From assembly GCA_903927025.1 (NCBI GenBank), contig CAIYLG010000061.1, positions 1-64,000 of the forward strand: a stretch of DNA of 64,000 nt, read 5' to 3'. This stretch comes from an uncultured Armatimonadota bacterium (GTDB lineage: Bacteria; Armatimonadota; Fimbriimonadia; Fimbriimonadales; Fimbriimonadaceae). Position 1 is the first letter of the stretch; the number at the start of each line of letters is the position of its first letter. The notes beneath the pieces are model-generated. The model did no database searches, was not told where the DNA came from, and saw only the letters and a list, made by a program, of their open reading frames with translations. Below, one piece after another: positions 18,492 to 26,233 of the stretch. The position numbers and the translations under genes are program-made.

Positions 18492-18545
18492 TTTTCCACA
18501 TTCTTAAGATTCATATTTACGGGGTTTTCCACAAGGTTTTCCCCA
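18492..18545 (+). promoter_or_regulatory. Cluster of DnaA-box-like sequences
   Basis: TTTTCCACA occurs at 18492-18500 and 18525-18533 (33 bp apart, same strand) and TTTTCCCCA at 18537-18545; the first two match the relaxed DnaA-box consensus TTWTNCACA. A short A+T-rich stretch lies between. One more TTTTCCACA occurs alone at 31423-31431, so chance is possible. Confidence 0.3.
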
Positions 18546-18604
18546 TCGTGAATGGCTGGGATTTTAGACATTCGTTAGACCGGTTCGGATAACCTAGCTG
18601 CTTG

Positions 18605-20896
18605 ATGCAGATTCGCGCACGCTCCCTTGTATCCGCTTTGGCCCTGGTTGCCCTGGCAGCATCCGCTCTCGCCGCTCCCAAGCATACGTTCGAAGTTAAG
18701 AACGGCAAGTTCGTTCTGGATGGAAAACCGTTCCTGATTCTTGCCGGAGAAATTCATCCGTCTCGCGTCCCAAAGGAGTACTGGCGGCAGCGCGTGCAGA
18801 TGGCCAAAGCGATGGGCCTCAACACGATCTCGGTGTATCTGTTCTGGAACATGCACGAGCCTGAGAAGGGGAAGTTCAACTTTAAGGGCAATGAGGACTT
18901 TGCCAAGTTTGTGGAGATCTGCAAGGAAGAGGGGATGTATGTGATGCTGCGTCCCGGCCCGTACGTCTGTGCGGAATGGGAGTTCGGCGGGTATCCCTAC
19001 TGGCTCCTGAATGAAAAGGGGCTCGTGGTGCGAAGCGCCGAGCCGCAGTTCATGGCGTTTGGCAAGCGGTATCTGAAGGCAGTAGAGAAGCAGGCGGAAC
19101 CGCTCCTGGTGACCCACGGTGGCAACATCATCATGGTTCAGGTGGAGAACGAATACGGCTCCTACGGAAGCGACAAGAAGTACATGACCCAAATTCGGGA
19201 TGATCTCAAGGAGATCGGCTTTGACGTACCTCTTTACGTTGCCGAAGGCGGATCTCAGCTGGCGAATGCCTGGATCCCCGGAACCGTAGCGGGCGTCAAT
19301 GGTGGCGGCTACCCCGATACTCCCAAGACAGCCGACAAGTACACGCCTGGTGGACCCTATATCGTTCCGGAGTTCTACCCAGGCTGGCTCGATCACTGGG
19401 GAGGCGCCAAGTCCATCACCGATGGTGGTGTTCGCAGCTTTGATCGCTTGATTAGCCACGACGTCTCCGTGAGCCTCTACATGTTCCACGGCGGCACCAA
19501 CTTTGGCTTTATGAACGGTGCCAACTGGGGCGGCGGCTTTGAGCCGGACATCACCAGCTATGATTACGACGCTCCTCTCGACGAGGCTGGAAGGCCGCGC
19601 AAGAAGTATTTCGGGTTCCGCGACTCCATCGCGAAGAAGACCGGCGTCACCCCTCCCGCCCTCCCGCCTACCTTCCCCGTTATCACGATTCCTCGGTTCA
19701 CCCTGAAGCAGAGCGGAAGCCTGCTGGGAGCCCTTCCCAAGCCAGCCGTCTCATCCACCCTCAAGACAATGGAGGATTTTGGGCAGGCTTATGGCTATAT
19801 CCTATACAGAACCCATGTGAAGGGACCCATCCAGGGATCACTTGAGCTGAAAGATCTGAGGGACTACGCCGTGATCATGGTCAACGGCAAAACCGTCACC
19901 CAGCTAGATCGCCGCCGAAGACAGCAGAGCACAGATATCTCGATTCCTGAGGGTGACGCGCAGCTGGACATCCTCGTCGAGAATAGCGGTCGCATCAACT
20001 ACGGCAGCAAGATTCCCGACAATCGAAAGGGCATTACGGACAAGGTGCTTTTAGGTGGCAAGGAGCTATCCGGCTGGAATATCTACAGCCTTCCGATGAA
20101 GGATCCGTCGCGGCTGAAGCTGGACGGCAAGGCTGGCGAGGGTCCAACCGTTTACAAAGGCTCCTTTGACCTCACCGAAACTGGCGACGCTTTCCTCGAT
20201 ATGCGGGGCTGGACGAAGGGCGTCGTCTGGATCAACGGCCACAATCTCGGCAGGTACTGGTGGATCGGACCGCAGCAGACGCTTTACGTCCCTGGGGTCT
20301 GGCTCAAGAAGGGTGCCAACGAGATTGAGGTGTTCGAGCAGGTGAAGACGGATACTCCTTCGGTGGAAGGCATCGCCGAGCCGATTCTCACCGACCTCAA
20401 GCATGAGGTCACGATCTCAAAGCGAGGCCGCGTCAAGCTGGATCACGATCCCAAATTTGGCGAGGCCGACCTGGTGCTGACCGCCCAACTCGCTCCCGGT
20501 GACACCGCTCAGCGATTCTCCTTCCCACAGAAGTCGGGTCGCTACCTATGCCTAGAGACGGTATCCACGTTCAAGGACGAAACCTACGCCGCCCTCAGCG
20601 AACTTGACCTCATTGCACCAGATGGTTTCCTGTTGGATCGATCCAAGTGGAAGGTAGCTTTCGTGGATAGCGAAGAGACCGCACAGGAGGACGGCGCTGC
20701 AGACAACCTGCTGGACGGTGACCTAGACACTATCTGGCACTCCGTCTGGAGCCAGGACCACAACCCGAACCCGCACCTCGTGGTGATCGACCTCGGCGCG
20801 GAAGTCACCGCCGCTGGCGTCCGCCTCATCCCCCGCCAGGGCGACTCCCCGGCAAAGGTCAAAGCGTTCAAGGTGTATCTATCCAAGAACCCATAA
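18605..20896 (+). CDS. Secreted beta-galactosidase (GH35)
   Basis: A 763-residue exported glycosidase. The signal peptide is residues 1-22 (SALALVALAASALA). The GH35 barrel follows: EIHPSRVPKEYW, RPGPYVCAEWEFGG, acid/base Glu183 in VENEYGSYG and nucleophile Glu256 in PEFYPGWLDHWG, as in other members. The C-terminal part has galactose-binding-like sandwiches (KGVVWINGHNLGRYWWIGP) and a final F5/8-type discoidin-like domain (DGDLDTIWHS). ATG 18605 is chosen over the preceding TTG. No Shine-Dalgarno site is evident. Placed among rhamnose genes, it probably works on a mixed plant or bacterial glycan containing galactose and rhamnose. Confidence 0.93.
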   Translation: MQIRARSLVSALALVALAASALAAPKHTFEVKNGKFVLDGKPFLILAGEIHPSRVPKEYWRQRVQMAKAMGLNTISVYLFWNMHEPEKGKFNFKGNEDFAKFVEICKEEGMYVMLRPGPYVCAEWEFGGYPYWLLNEKGLVVRSAEPQFMAFGKRYLKAVEKQAEPLLVTHGGNIIMVQVENEYGSYGSDKKYMTQIRDDLKEIGFDVPLYVAEGGSQLANAWIPGTVAGVNGGGYPDTPKTADKYTPGGPYIVPEFYPGWLDHWGGAKSITDGGVRSFDRLISHDVSVSLYMFHGGTNFGFMNGANWGGGFEPDITSYDYDAPLDEAGRPRKKYFGFRDSIAKKTGVTPPALPPTFPVITIPRFTLKQSGSLLGALPKPAVSSTLKTMEDFGQAYGYILYRTHVKGPIQGSLELKDLRDYAVIMVNGKTVTQLDRRRRQQSTDISIPEGDAQLDILVENSGRINYGSKIPDNRKGITDKVLLGGKELSGWNIYSLPMKDPSRLKLDGKAGEGPTVYKGSFDLTETGDAFLDMRGWTKGVVWINGHNLGRYWWIGPQQTLYVPGVWLKKGANEIEVFEQVKTDTPSVEGIAEPILTDLKHEVTISKRGRVKLDHDPKFGEADLVLTAQLAPGDTAQRFSFPQKSGRYLCLETVSTFKDETYAALSELDLIAPDGFLLDRSKWKVAFVDSEETAQEDGAADNLLDGDLDTIWHSVWSQDHNPNPHLVVIDLGAEVTAAGVRLIPRQGDSPAKVKAFKVYLSKNP

Positions 20897-20906
20897 GGAT
20901 TAGAAA

Positions 20907-21166
20907 GAACGCCAACGGCGTTCCGTCCCGTAATAGCCTAGGGTTGGCGCTCCCGCGCCTACCCTAGGACCTTGGCCGCCGGGCCGACAACCGCAACTCG
21001 GTGGAGTCAGGGAACCATCGGGCAGATTCGGGGTTTGCTTTTGCCCAAGAATTTCCAGACTCAACCGCGTTGCGGTTGTTGGATGCGTCGCCCTGTCCTA
21101 GGGTAGGCATCGCTTTGTGCTGCCAACCCTAGGCTATTAGCAGGGCTGAACGCCTTTGGCGTTCTC
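20907..21166. repeat. Long inverted repeat B (about 260 bp) between convergent genes
   Basis: Arms of about 105 bp (20907-21010 and 21056-21166) pair in several blocks: GAACGCC with its complement at the outer ends, TAATAGCCTAGGGTTGG with CCAACCCTAGGCTATTA, CCTACCCTAGGAC with GTCCTAGGGTAGG, and ACAACCGCAAC with GTTGCGGTTGT near the loop. It exactly fills the gap between the GH35 stop and the opposing GH78 stop. Confidence 0.88.
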
Positions 21167-21203
21167 GGACTTGTCATGCACGACATGCGTCCGGCTCATT
21201 CCC

Positions 21204-23597
21204 CTAAACCGACTGATGCCCCGACACCAACCGCATAGTCTTCCCTCCGTGCTTGAGGGTCCCCGTGACTCCCGGTGGCAGCTCAATGCTGCCAACCAGC
21301 CCCGCCTGCTCCTGGTGAAGCTCCACTGTGATCGTCCCCTTTGGATGCGGCAACTGGCCCCGAATCCACTCTACGGAGCCGAATTGCGGCTCGATCGAGA
21401 CCGTCTTGAACCCGGGCGACGCTGGGCGGATGCCGAGGAAGGTGGCGAAGTAGTGGTACAGCGGGTGAGCGCCCCACGCGTGGCAGTCGGACCGACTTGG
21501 CTCCGGCGCTTCCAGGGTTGTCTTAAATCCGTGCGACTTAAGGCCAAACCACAGTTCCAAGCGCTTTTGAATCTGGTCCGGCCGGTGGATGGATTGGAGT
21601 GCCTCGAAAAGGTAGTGAGAGAAATAGATCGTCGTCCTCTCAAGGTGCGGGTCGGTCACTAGGTTCGCTGCAATCTTCTCCTTCTGATGGCCGGAGAGTT
21701 TGCCGACCAGTAAGGCGAGACATTGGGTGTGCTCACTCCAATGCTGGTGGCTCAGGTCATCGGCAAGGAGCCCGCGATGCTCATCCCAGAAGTGCTTCGC
21801 GGAAGCGCTTGCCATCTTGTCCGAAGTCTTGGCGTGTCGGAGCGCCATCTCATGCTCCCCGAGGGCGGATTCGATGTCGCTGGCGAGTTTGTAGGCAAGG
21901 GCGGCCTGATAATTCAGCACCGCACTGAATCCATTGTTTCCGTCGGGTGGCACGCCGCCGCGCCAACTGGGAACCCAGTCGGCAAAGTTCCAGCCTTCTG
22001 CCGCGTCCAGGAGCCCATCGGGTCGGATGTAGGAACGGTAAGCATCGAGCACGGCTCTGACACCCGGCATAAGCTCCTCGACCAGCGCGAGGTCATCGCG
22101 CCACATCATGAAGTCGTGCACCATCGTGACCCACCACAGGGAAAAGGGCGGAATCATCTGGCGCAAACGGCATGGATAGCGGGACTCGGTGAGGCCAGAT
22201 GGGATGCGGGAAGCGTTAAACATCCGAAGCGCCTTGACGGGAAGGCGCGTGTCATGGGTCATCGCATATGTGGCGAGAACTTGCAGCCGGGTGTCGCCAA
22301 TGTATTGGAGCTGCTCGTAGAACGGGCAGTCCATGTAGGTCTCGTGACTGCACATTTGAAGCGTGCGCATCATGATCGGAGCCGTGTCCTGGAATCGGTG
22401 GTCGCTCGCCTCGAACTGCGCTTCCATTTCCACTGGGTATCGGCTCTCTAGAAACCGGATGGACTCAAACCTAACAGCCTCATCTTGAGTCTCGACGAAG
22501 ACCTCGACGTAGCGACCGCAGCGCCACCAGAGTGTCTCAAACTTCCGATCCTTCCCCCCGTCGGGATAGAAGGCATCGCCCTCACCATCGAGCGGCCTGC
22601 CGATGATGCTGAAGTACTTGCCCTCGATCTCGTCTCGATTGCCCTTGTCGGAAGAGCCTGCGTGCACAAAGAGCGCCTCTTCCCAGTTCACTCGAACCAT
22701 GCTTCCCTTTCCACCGGTAACGACGAGGACCGGATACGCGCAGACGTAGTCCTCGAGGTCCAATATCACTCTTACCCGGCTATGCGCCTGGACTTCGATG
22801 TGCCCCGAACCAGCGAATACTGCTTGCCAGGTTCCGTGGATGTTTGGGATGTCGTCAGCCGACCGGATTGGCACCGGGGCAGTCGGAAGGGGTGGAGGAT
22901 TGGAGATGTTGCGGACCACACCCTTGAGCCAGAAATGCTCCATCTGGGCAGGAAGTGTGCCGTAGGTGAGGCGGTGAACCGGCGGCTGATCGTTGGCTGC
23001 CTGCGTTGTGCCAGAGGGACCGTGTGTGGCCGGCATCCACCCTTCGCCGAGACCCAATTCGAACCCCCATTCCATCTTGTCGCCATGCAGCGAAAGGCGG
23101 TAGCCGGTTCCGCCCGAGACAAGGGACTCGTGGAATGTATATCCACCGAGCAGTTTGGCTTCCCAGTTCGCTTTTCCCGTGCCAATCTTGGCTTGCCAAG
23201 CGGCTTCCTGGGGGCAGAGCAGAAAGCCGTGCTGCACCGTCATCTGGGCGAATGCGGAGCTGTCTCCTAGGCTGCTGACTTGGGCGACAAGGATGTGCTC
23301 GCCCTCTTTCAGGTCAAGATCGTATGTTTCGAAGTACCAGAAGTTCTCGTCGCCGCGCTCGCTGCCTCGACCGATGCGCTGTCCATCCAGATAGAGCTCA
23401 TAACGCTCATCGGCGGTGACATGAACTCGGACAATCGCGCGGTCGTCTGCCCGAAACTTGAGCCGATAGGCTGCCACAAAGGGCGGCGCCAACTCTGGGT
23501 TTAAACTTATCCAGCTACACGGCCAGTGGCCACGATTCTCCCAAGGGAGAAGCTTTCGGTCGACGGGAAATGGCTCAGCGTCAAGCAGCACTCGCAT
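21204..23597 (-). CDS. Cytoplasmic alpha-L-rhamnosidase-like protein (GH78)
   Basis: A 797-residue six-hairpin glycosidase without a signal peptide, so probably acting on imported oligosaccharides. The catalytic block reads DCPFYEQLQYIGDTRLQ, matching the DCP..E.....GD pattern of GH78, and the barrel continues with WNFADWVPSWRGG and CHAWGAHPLYHY. It is only distantly similar to the secreted GH78 at 11120. It lies 43 bases downstream of the rhamnulose-1-phosphate aldolase gene on the same strand and is likely its operon partner. Confidence 0.85.
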   Translation of the reverse strand: MRVLLDAEPFPVDRKLLPWENRGHWPCSWISLNPELAPPFVAAYRLKFRADDRAIVRVHVTADERYELYLDGQRIGRGSERGDENFWYFETYDLDLKEGEHILVAQVSSLGDSSAFAQMTVQHGFLLCPQEAAWQAKIGTGKANWEAKLLGGYTFHESLVSGGTGYRLSLHGDKMEWGFELGLGEGWMPATHGPSGTTQAANDQPPVHRLTYGTLPAQMEHFWLKGVVRNISNPPPLPTAPVPIRSADDIPNIHGTWQAVFAGSGHIEVQAHSRVRVILDLEDYVCAYPVLVVTGGKGSMVRVNWEEALFVHAGSSDKGNRDEIEGKYFSIIGRPLDGEGDAFYPDGGKDRKFETLWWRCGRYVEVFVETQDEAVRFESIRFLESRYPVEMEAQFEASDHRFQDTAPIMMRTLQMCSHETYMDCPFYEQLQYIGDTRLQVLATYAMTHDTRLPVKALRMFNASRIPSGLTESRYPCRLRQMIPPFSLWWVTMVHDFMMWRDDLALVEELMPGVRAVLDAYRSYIRPDGLLDAAEGWNFADWVPSWRGGVPPDGNNGFSAVLNYQAALAYKLASDIESALGEHEMALRHAKTSDKMASASAKHFWDEHRGLLADDLSHQHWSEHTQCLALLVGKLSGHQKEKIAANLVTDPHLERTTIYFSHYLFEALQSIHRPDQIQKRLELWFGLKSHGFKTTLEAPEPSRSDCHAWGAHPLYHYFATFLGIRPASPGFKTVSIEPQFGSVEWIRGQLPHPKGTITVELHQEQAGLVGSIELPPGVTGTLKHGGKTMRLVSGHQSV

Positions 23598-23640
23598 GTC
23601 AAGTTGACTTTAGCGCGAATGACGCTGAGCCTGCGGGTTT

Positions 23641-25806
23641 CTAGCGCAGAAATGCTTCCCAAAGTCCGCCGTCTACTGGAATCACGTGCCCAGTGGTGAG
23701 CGCGAGTCGATCCGAGGCCAACAGATAAAGGGCATCCGCAACCTTGGCAGGTGAAACCGGCACCTTGAGAAGAGTTCGCTGGGCGTAGAACATCGCCAGC
23801 TTGGAGCGCAGATCCTCGGTGGTCTCCGATTCGTCGAACGGAATCTCGTACTTGGCCAATGAGCTGATGACGCGGTCTCGCGGGAACATCTGAGAGCCCT
23901 CGACGACAGTTGCAGGAGCAACCGCATTCACCCTGGTCTTCGGCGAGAATTCAATTGCAAGTTCTCTCACCAGGTGATTTACCGCCGCCTTGCTGGCATC
24001 GTACGGCACGCTGCCCTTCTTGGGGACCACCGCGTTGGCGCTGCTGGTGAGAACGATGCTTCCAGGAGTCCCCTGCTTAGCGATGACCTTCTGGGCTTCG
24101 TCGGCAAGAATCGCATTGCCAACCACGTTGATGTCGAACGTCTTTCGCCACTGCTCATCCGTGTTCTTGCCCGTCGCGGGGTCAGAAGCGATGAAGATGG
24201 CGGCAATGTTGATAACCACATCCACGCCGCCGTATTGCCGAATGACCCCTTCCAGGGCCTTCTGAACGGAAGCTCGATGGGTGATGTCAATCGTCTCCGC
24301 GATGATCGACTCGCTGCCATACCGCTTGCGGAACGTCTTGGCGGTTTCGCCAGCAAGTTCGCTGTTGATATCGGCAACCACGACGTGGGCGCCCTGAGCC
24401 AAAAGCCGCTCGGCCACGTTGTGACCGATGCCTGGGCTTGCCCCAATCAGAAGGGCGACCTTGCGGCTCATCTCCTTTTCCGGAGGCATCCGCTTTAGCT
24501 TGGCCTCCTCTAGGAGCCAGTACTCAATATTGAACGCTTCTTGCGGAGGAAGTGAAACATAGTTATCGACGATGCGAGACGGGTCGATGTCCGACTGAAC
24601 CGGCAGTTCTCCGGCTAGGGCAGTGGCGCCCTCCATGACATGAATGGCGTTGATGTAGAACTCACCGGTGATGCGTGCCTCGGTCTTGGTCTTTCCAAAG
24701 CTGAAGAGGCCCACGCCGGGGATGAGCACGACGGTGGGAGTCGGAGCCCGCATTGCGGGCGAATCCGCGTGCTTGTTGGCTTCGTAGTACGCCGCGTAAT
24801 CAACCTTGTAGGCGTCCAGAGCTGGCTTGAGCGAGGCGACGAGCGCACTCACGTCCGCCCCGTCCCAATCGACAAACATGGGTCGAACCTTTGTGCGCAC
24901 GAAGTGGTCTGGGCAACTGGTACCCTGCCAGGCCAGGTTCTTTGCCTGAGCACTGTTCACAAATCGAAGCACCGTTTCTCCGGCATCGTAGTGGCCGATG
25001 CCAACGCCGACCATTCCTCGGAGGATTGGTAAGAGCTGGAGGGCGATCTTGTCGCGATCGGTGTGAGATTTCTTGACGGATCCGCCAAACAATCCCGCAC
25101 CCTTCGCCTCAACGCGCTGGAGGACATACTGGCCAACGCCATCAATGACCCGCAGCGTGTTCAGGTAGGAGTCGCGGCTGGTGTCGCCCCAAGTGAAAAG
25201 GCCGTGAGAGCCAAGGATGATTCCATCCACTCCAGGGTTCTCAGCAACTGCTCGCTCTAGCCAGAGACCGAGTTCAAATCCCGGGCGCTTCCAAGGGAGC
25301 CATGCAAGCTTGATGCCGGTTTCTGCCTCAAGTCGCTTGAGCTGCTCGGGTCCGTTGGCGCTGGCGGCCAGTGCGATCGCCCAATCTGGGTGGAGGTGGT
25401 CGACGTGTTGAAATGGGAGAAAGCCATGGAGGGGTGTGTCGATACTGGCGGCTCGGGGATTGTTCTCGAAGGAGCACAGCGGATATCGGTCTGCCATCGC
25501 GTCCTCTTCGAACACGCCCTTATAGCGCTTCTTCAGGGCAAGCAGTCGCTCCAGGTACAAGGTCGCAAAGCCCTCGCGCTTTATCGTGCCGAGGTCGCCC
25601 CCGCTGCCCTTAACCCATAAGACGTCAACTTCCTCGCCGGTAACGGGATCTGGCATCCGGACCTTGGCCGAGGTGTTTCCACCTCCGAAGTTGGTGAGGC
25701 GGAGGTCGCGGCCCAATAGGTTGGATCGATATCGGAGCAGCTCCGGTTCATCCATTCCCTGTGCTTCGTTTTCATCCCAGAGGTCTTGTAGAAACTTTAG
25801 ATTCAT
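23641..25806 (-). CDS. Fused rhamnulose-1-phosphate aldolase / short-chain dehydrogenase
   Basis: Bifunctional enzyme of 721 residues. The N-terminal half is a class II aldolase domain (TNFGGGNTSAK, the HxH-type site at TPLHGFLPFQHVDHLHPDW) that would split L-rhamnulose-1-phosphate into dihydroxyacetone phosphate and L-lactaldehyde. The C-terminal half is a short-chain dehydrogenase (GASPGIG nucleotide loop, catalytic YDASK) expected to oxidise the lactaldehyde, as in the RhaEW-type fusions. ATG 25806 gives the usual N-terminus (MNLKFLQDLWDENEAQG); a GTG at 25830 would add eight residues. This gene is the main reason to assign the locus to rhamnose. Rhamnose isomerase and rhamnulokinase are not in the window. 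Confidence 0.92.
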   Translation of the reverse strand: MNLKFLQDLWDENEAQGMDEPELLRYRSNLLGRDLRLTNFGGGNTSAKVRMPDPVTGEEVDVLWVKGSGGDLGTIKREGFATLYLERLLALKKRYKGVFEEDAMADRYPLCSFENNPRAASIDTPLHGFLPFQHVDHLHPDWAIALAASANGPEQLKRLEAETGIKLAWLPWKRPGFELGLWLERAVAENPGVDGIILGSHGLFTWGDTSRDSYLNTLRVIDGVGQYVLQRVEAKGAGLFGGSVKKSHTDRDKIALQLLPILRGMVGVGIGHYDAGETVLRFVNSAQAKNLAWQGTSCPDHFVRTKVRPMFVDWDGADVSALVASLKPALDAYKVDYAAYYEANKHADSPAMRAPTPTVVLIPGVGLFSFGKTKTEARITGEFYINAIHVMEGATALAGELPVQSDIDPSRIVDNYVSLPPQEAFNIEYWLLEEAKLKRMPPEKEMSRKVALLIGASPGIGHNVAERLLAQGAHVVVADINSELAGETAKTFRKRYGSESIIAETIDITHRASVQKALEGVIRQYGGVDVVINIAAIFIASDPATGKNTDEQWRKTFDINVVGNAILADEAQKVIAKQGTPGSIVLTSSANAVVPKKGSVPYDASKAAVNHLVRELAIEFSPKTRVNAVAPATVVEGSQMFPRDRVISSLAKYEIPFDESETTEDLRSKLAMFYAQRTLLKVPVSPAKVADALYLLASDRLALTTGHVIPVDGGLWEAFLR

Positions 25807-25915
25807 GGCAGTTTTGCGGCCTTTCTCCACGGTGCTTTACCAGGTGGCCGCATAGAGTTTAGAACCTTTTGAGAGTTCTCTGGCGGGGGTCTGTTCGACT
25901 GGGGCCCAGTTGCTA

Positions 25916-25921
25916 TAGAAT
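25916..25921 (+). promoter_or_regulatory. -10 box of a leaderless DUF433 transcript
   Basis: TAGAAT ends six bases before the ATG at 25928, placing the likely transcription start on or next to the start codon; there is no Shine-Dalgarno site. No convincing -35 is seen. Confidence 0.4.
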
Positions 25922-25927
25922 GAAGCT

Positions 25928-26161
25928 ATGAAGACAGTCACCGTGGACCCAGAAATTATGTGGGGCACGCCAGTTTTTGCGGGCAGCAAGGTCCCAATTC
26001 AGACCCTGCTGGACTACATTGAAACTGGAGAGACGGTGAATACTTTTCTCAGCGAATTTCCATCGGTGAAGCGCGATGTTGTCATCGCTTTCCTGGAACA
26101 GGGCGCTGAAAAGCTCATTGCGCCGGAGCGTCAAGCGATTCTCTCAGAATCTGCGGCGTAA
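25928..26161 (+). CDS. DUF433 family protein, orphan antitoxin-like
   Basis: A 77-residue DUF433 protein (VDPEIMWGTPVFAGSKVPIQTLLDYI is the family signature, here spanning two short blocks: DPEIMWGTPVFAGSKVP and IQTLLDYIETG). DUF433 is a VapB-like domain usually followed by a PIN/DUF5615 toxin. Here the next gene is a protease 72 bases away, so the antitoxin-like gene stands alone. It may have lost its toxin or act as a stand-alone regulator. Confidence 0.85.
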   Translation: MKTVTVDPEIMWGTPVFAGSKVPIQTLLDYIETGETVNTFLSEFPSVKRDVVIAFLEQGAEKLIAPERQAILSESAA

Positions 26162-26206
26162 ATTCGCCACGAACATGCGCTGATCTGGCGTTTTCTTAGG
26201 GCCATA

Positions 26207-26228
26207 ATCCTCCCGTTTAGCGGAGGAT
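26207..26228 (+). promoter_or_regulatory. Hairpin that sequesters the ribosome site of the tricorn-like gene
   Basis: ATCCTCC (26207-26213) is perfectly complementary to GGAGGAT (26222-26228), with an 8-base loop. GGAGG is the Shine-Dalgarno site, 7 bases before the TTG start. CATAAT at 26203-26208 could be the -10 box; if so, transcription would begin inside the upstream arm and the hairpin could not fully form, so the two readings exclude each other. Confidence 0.4.
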
Positions 26229-26233
26229 TTCAT

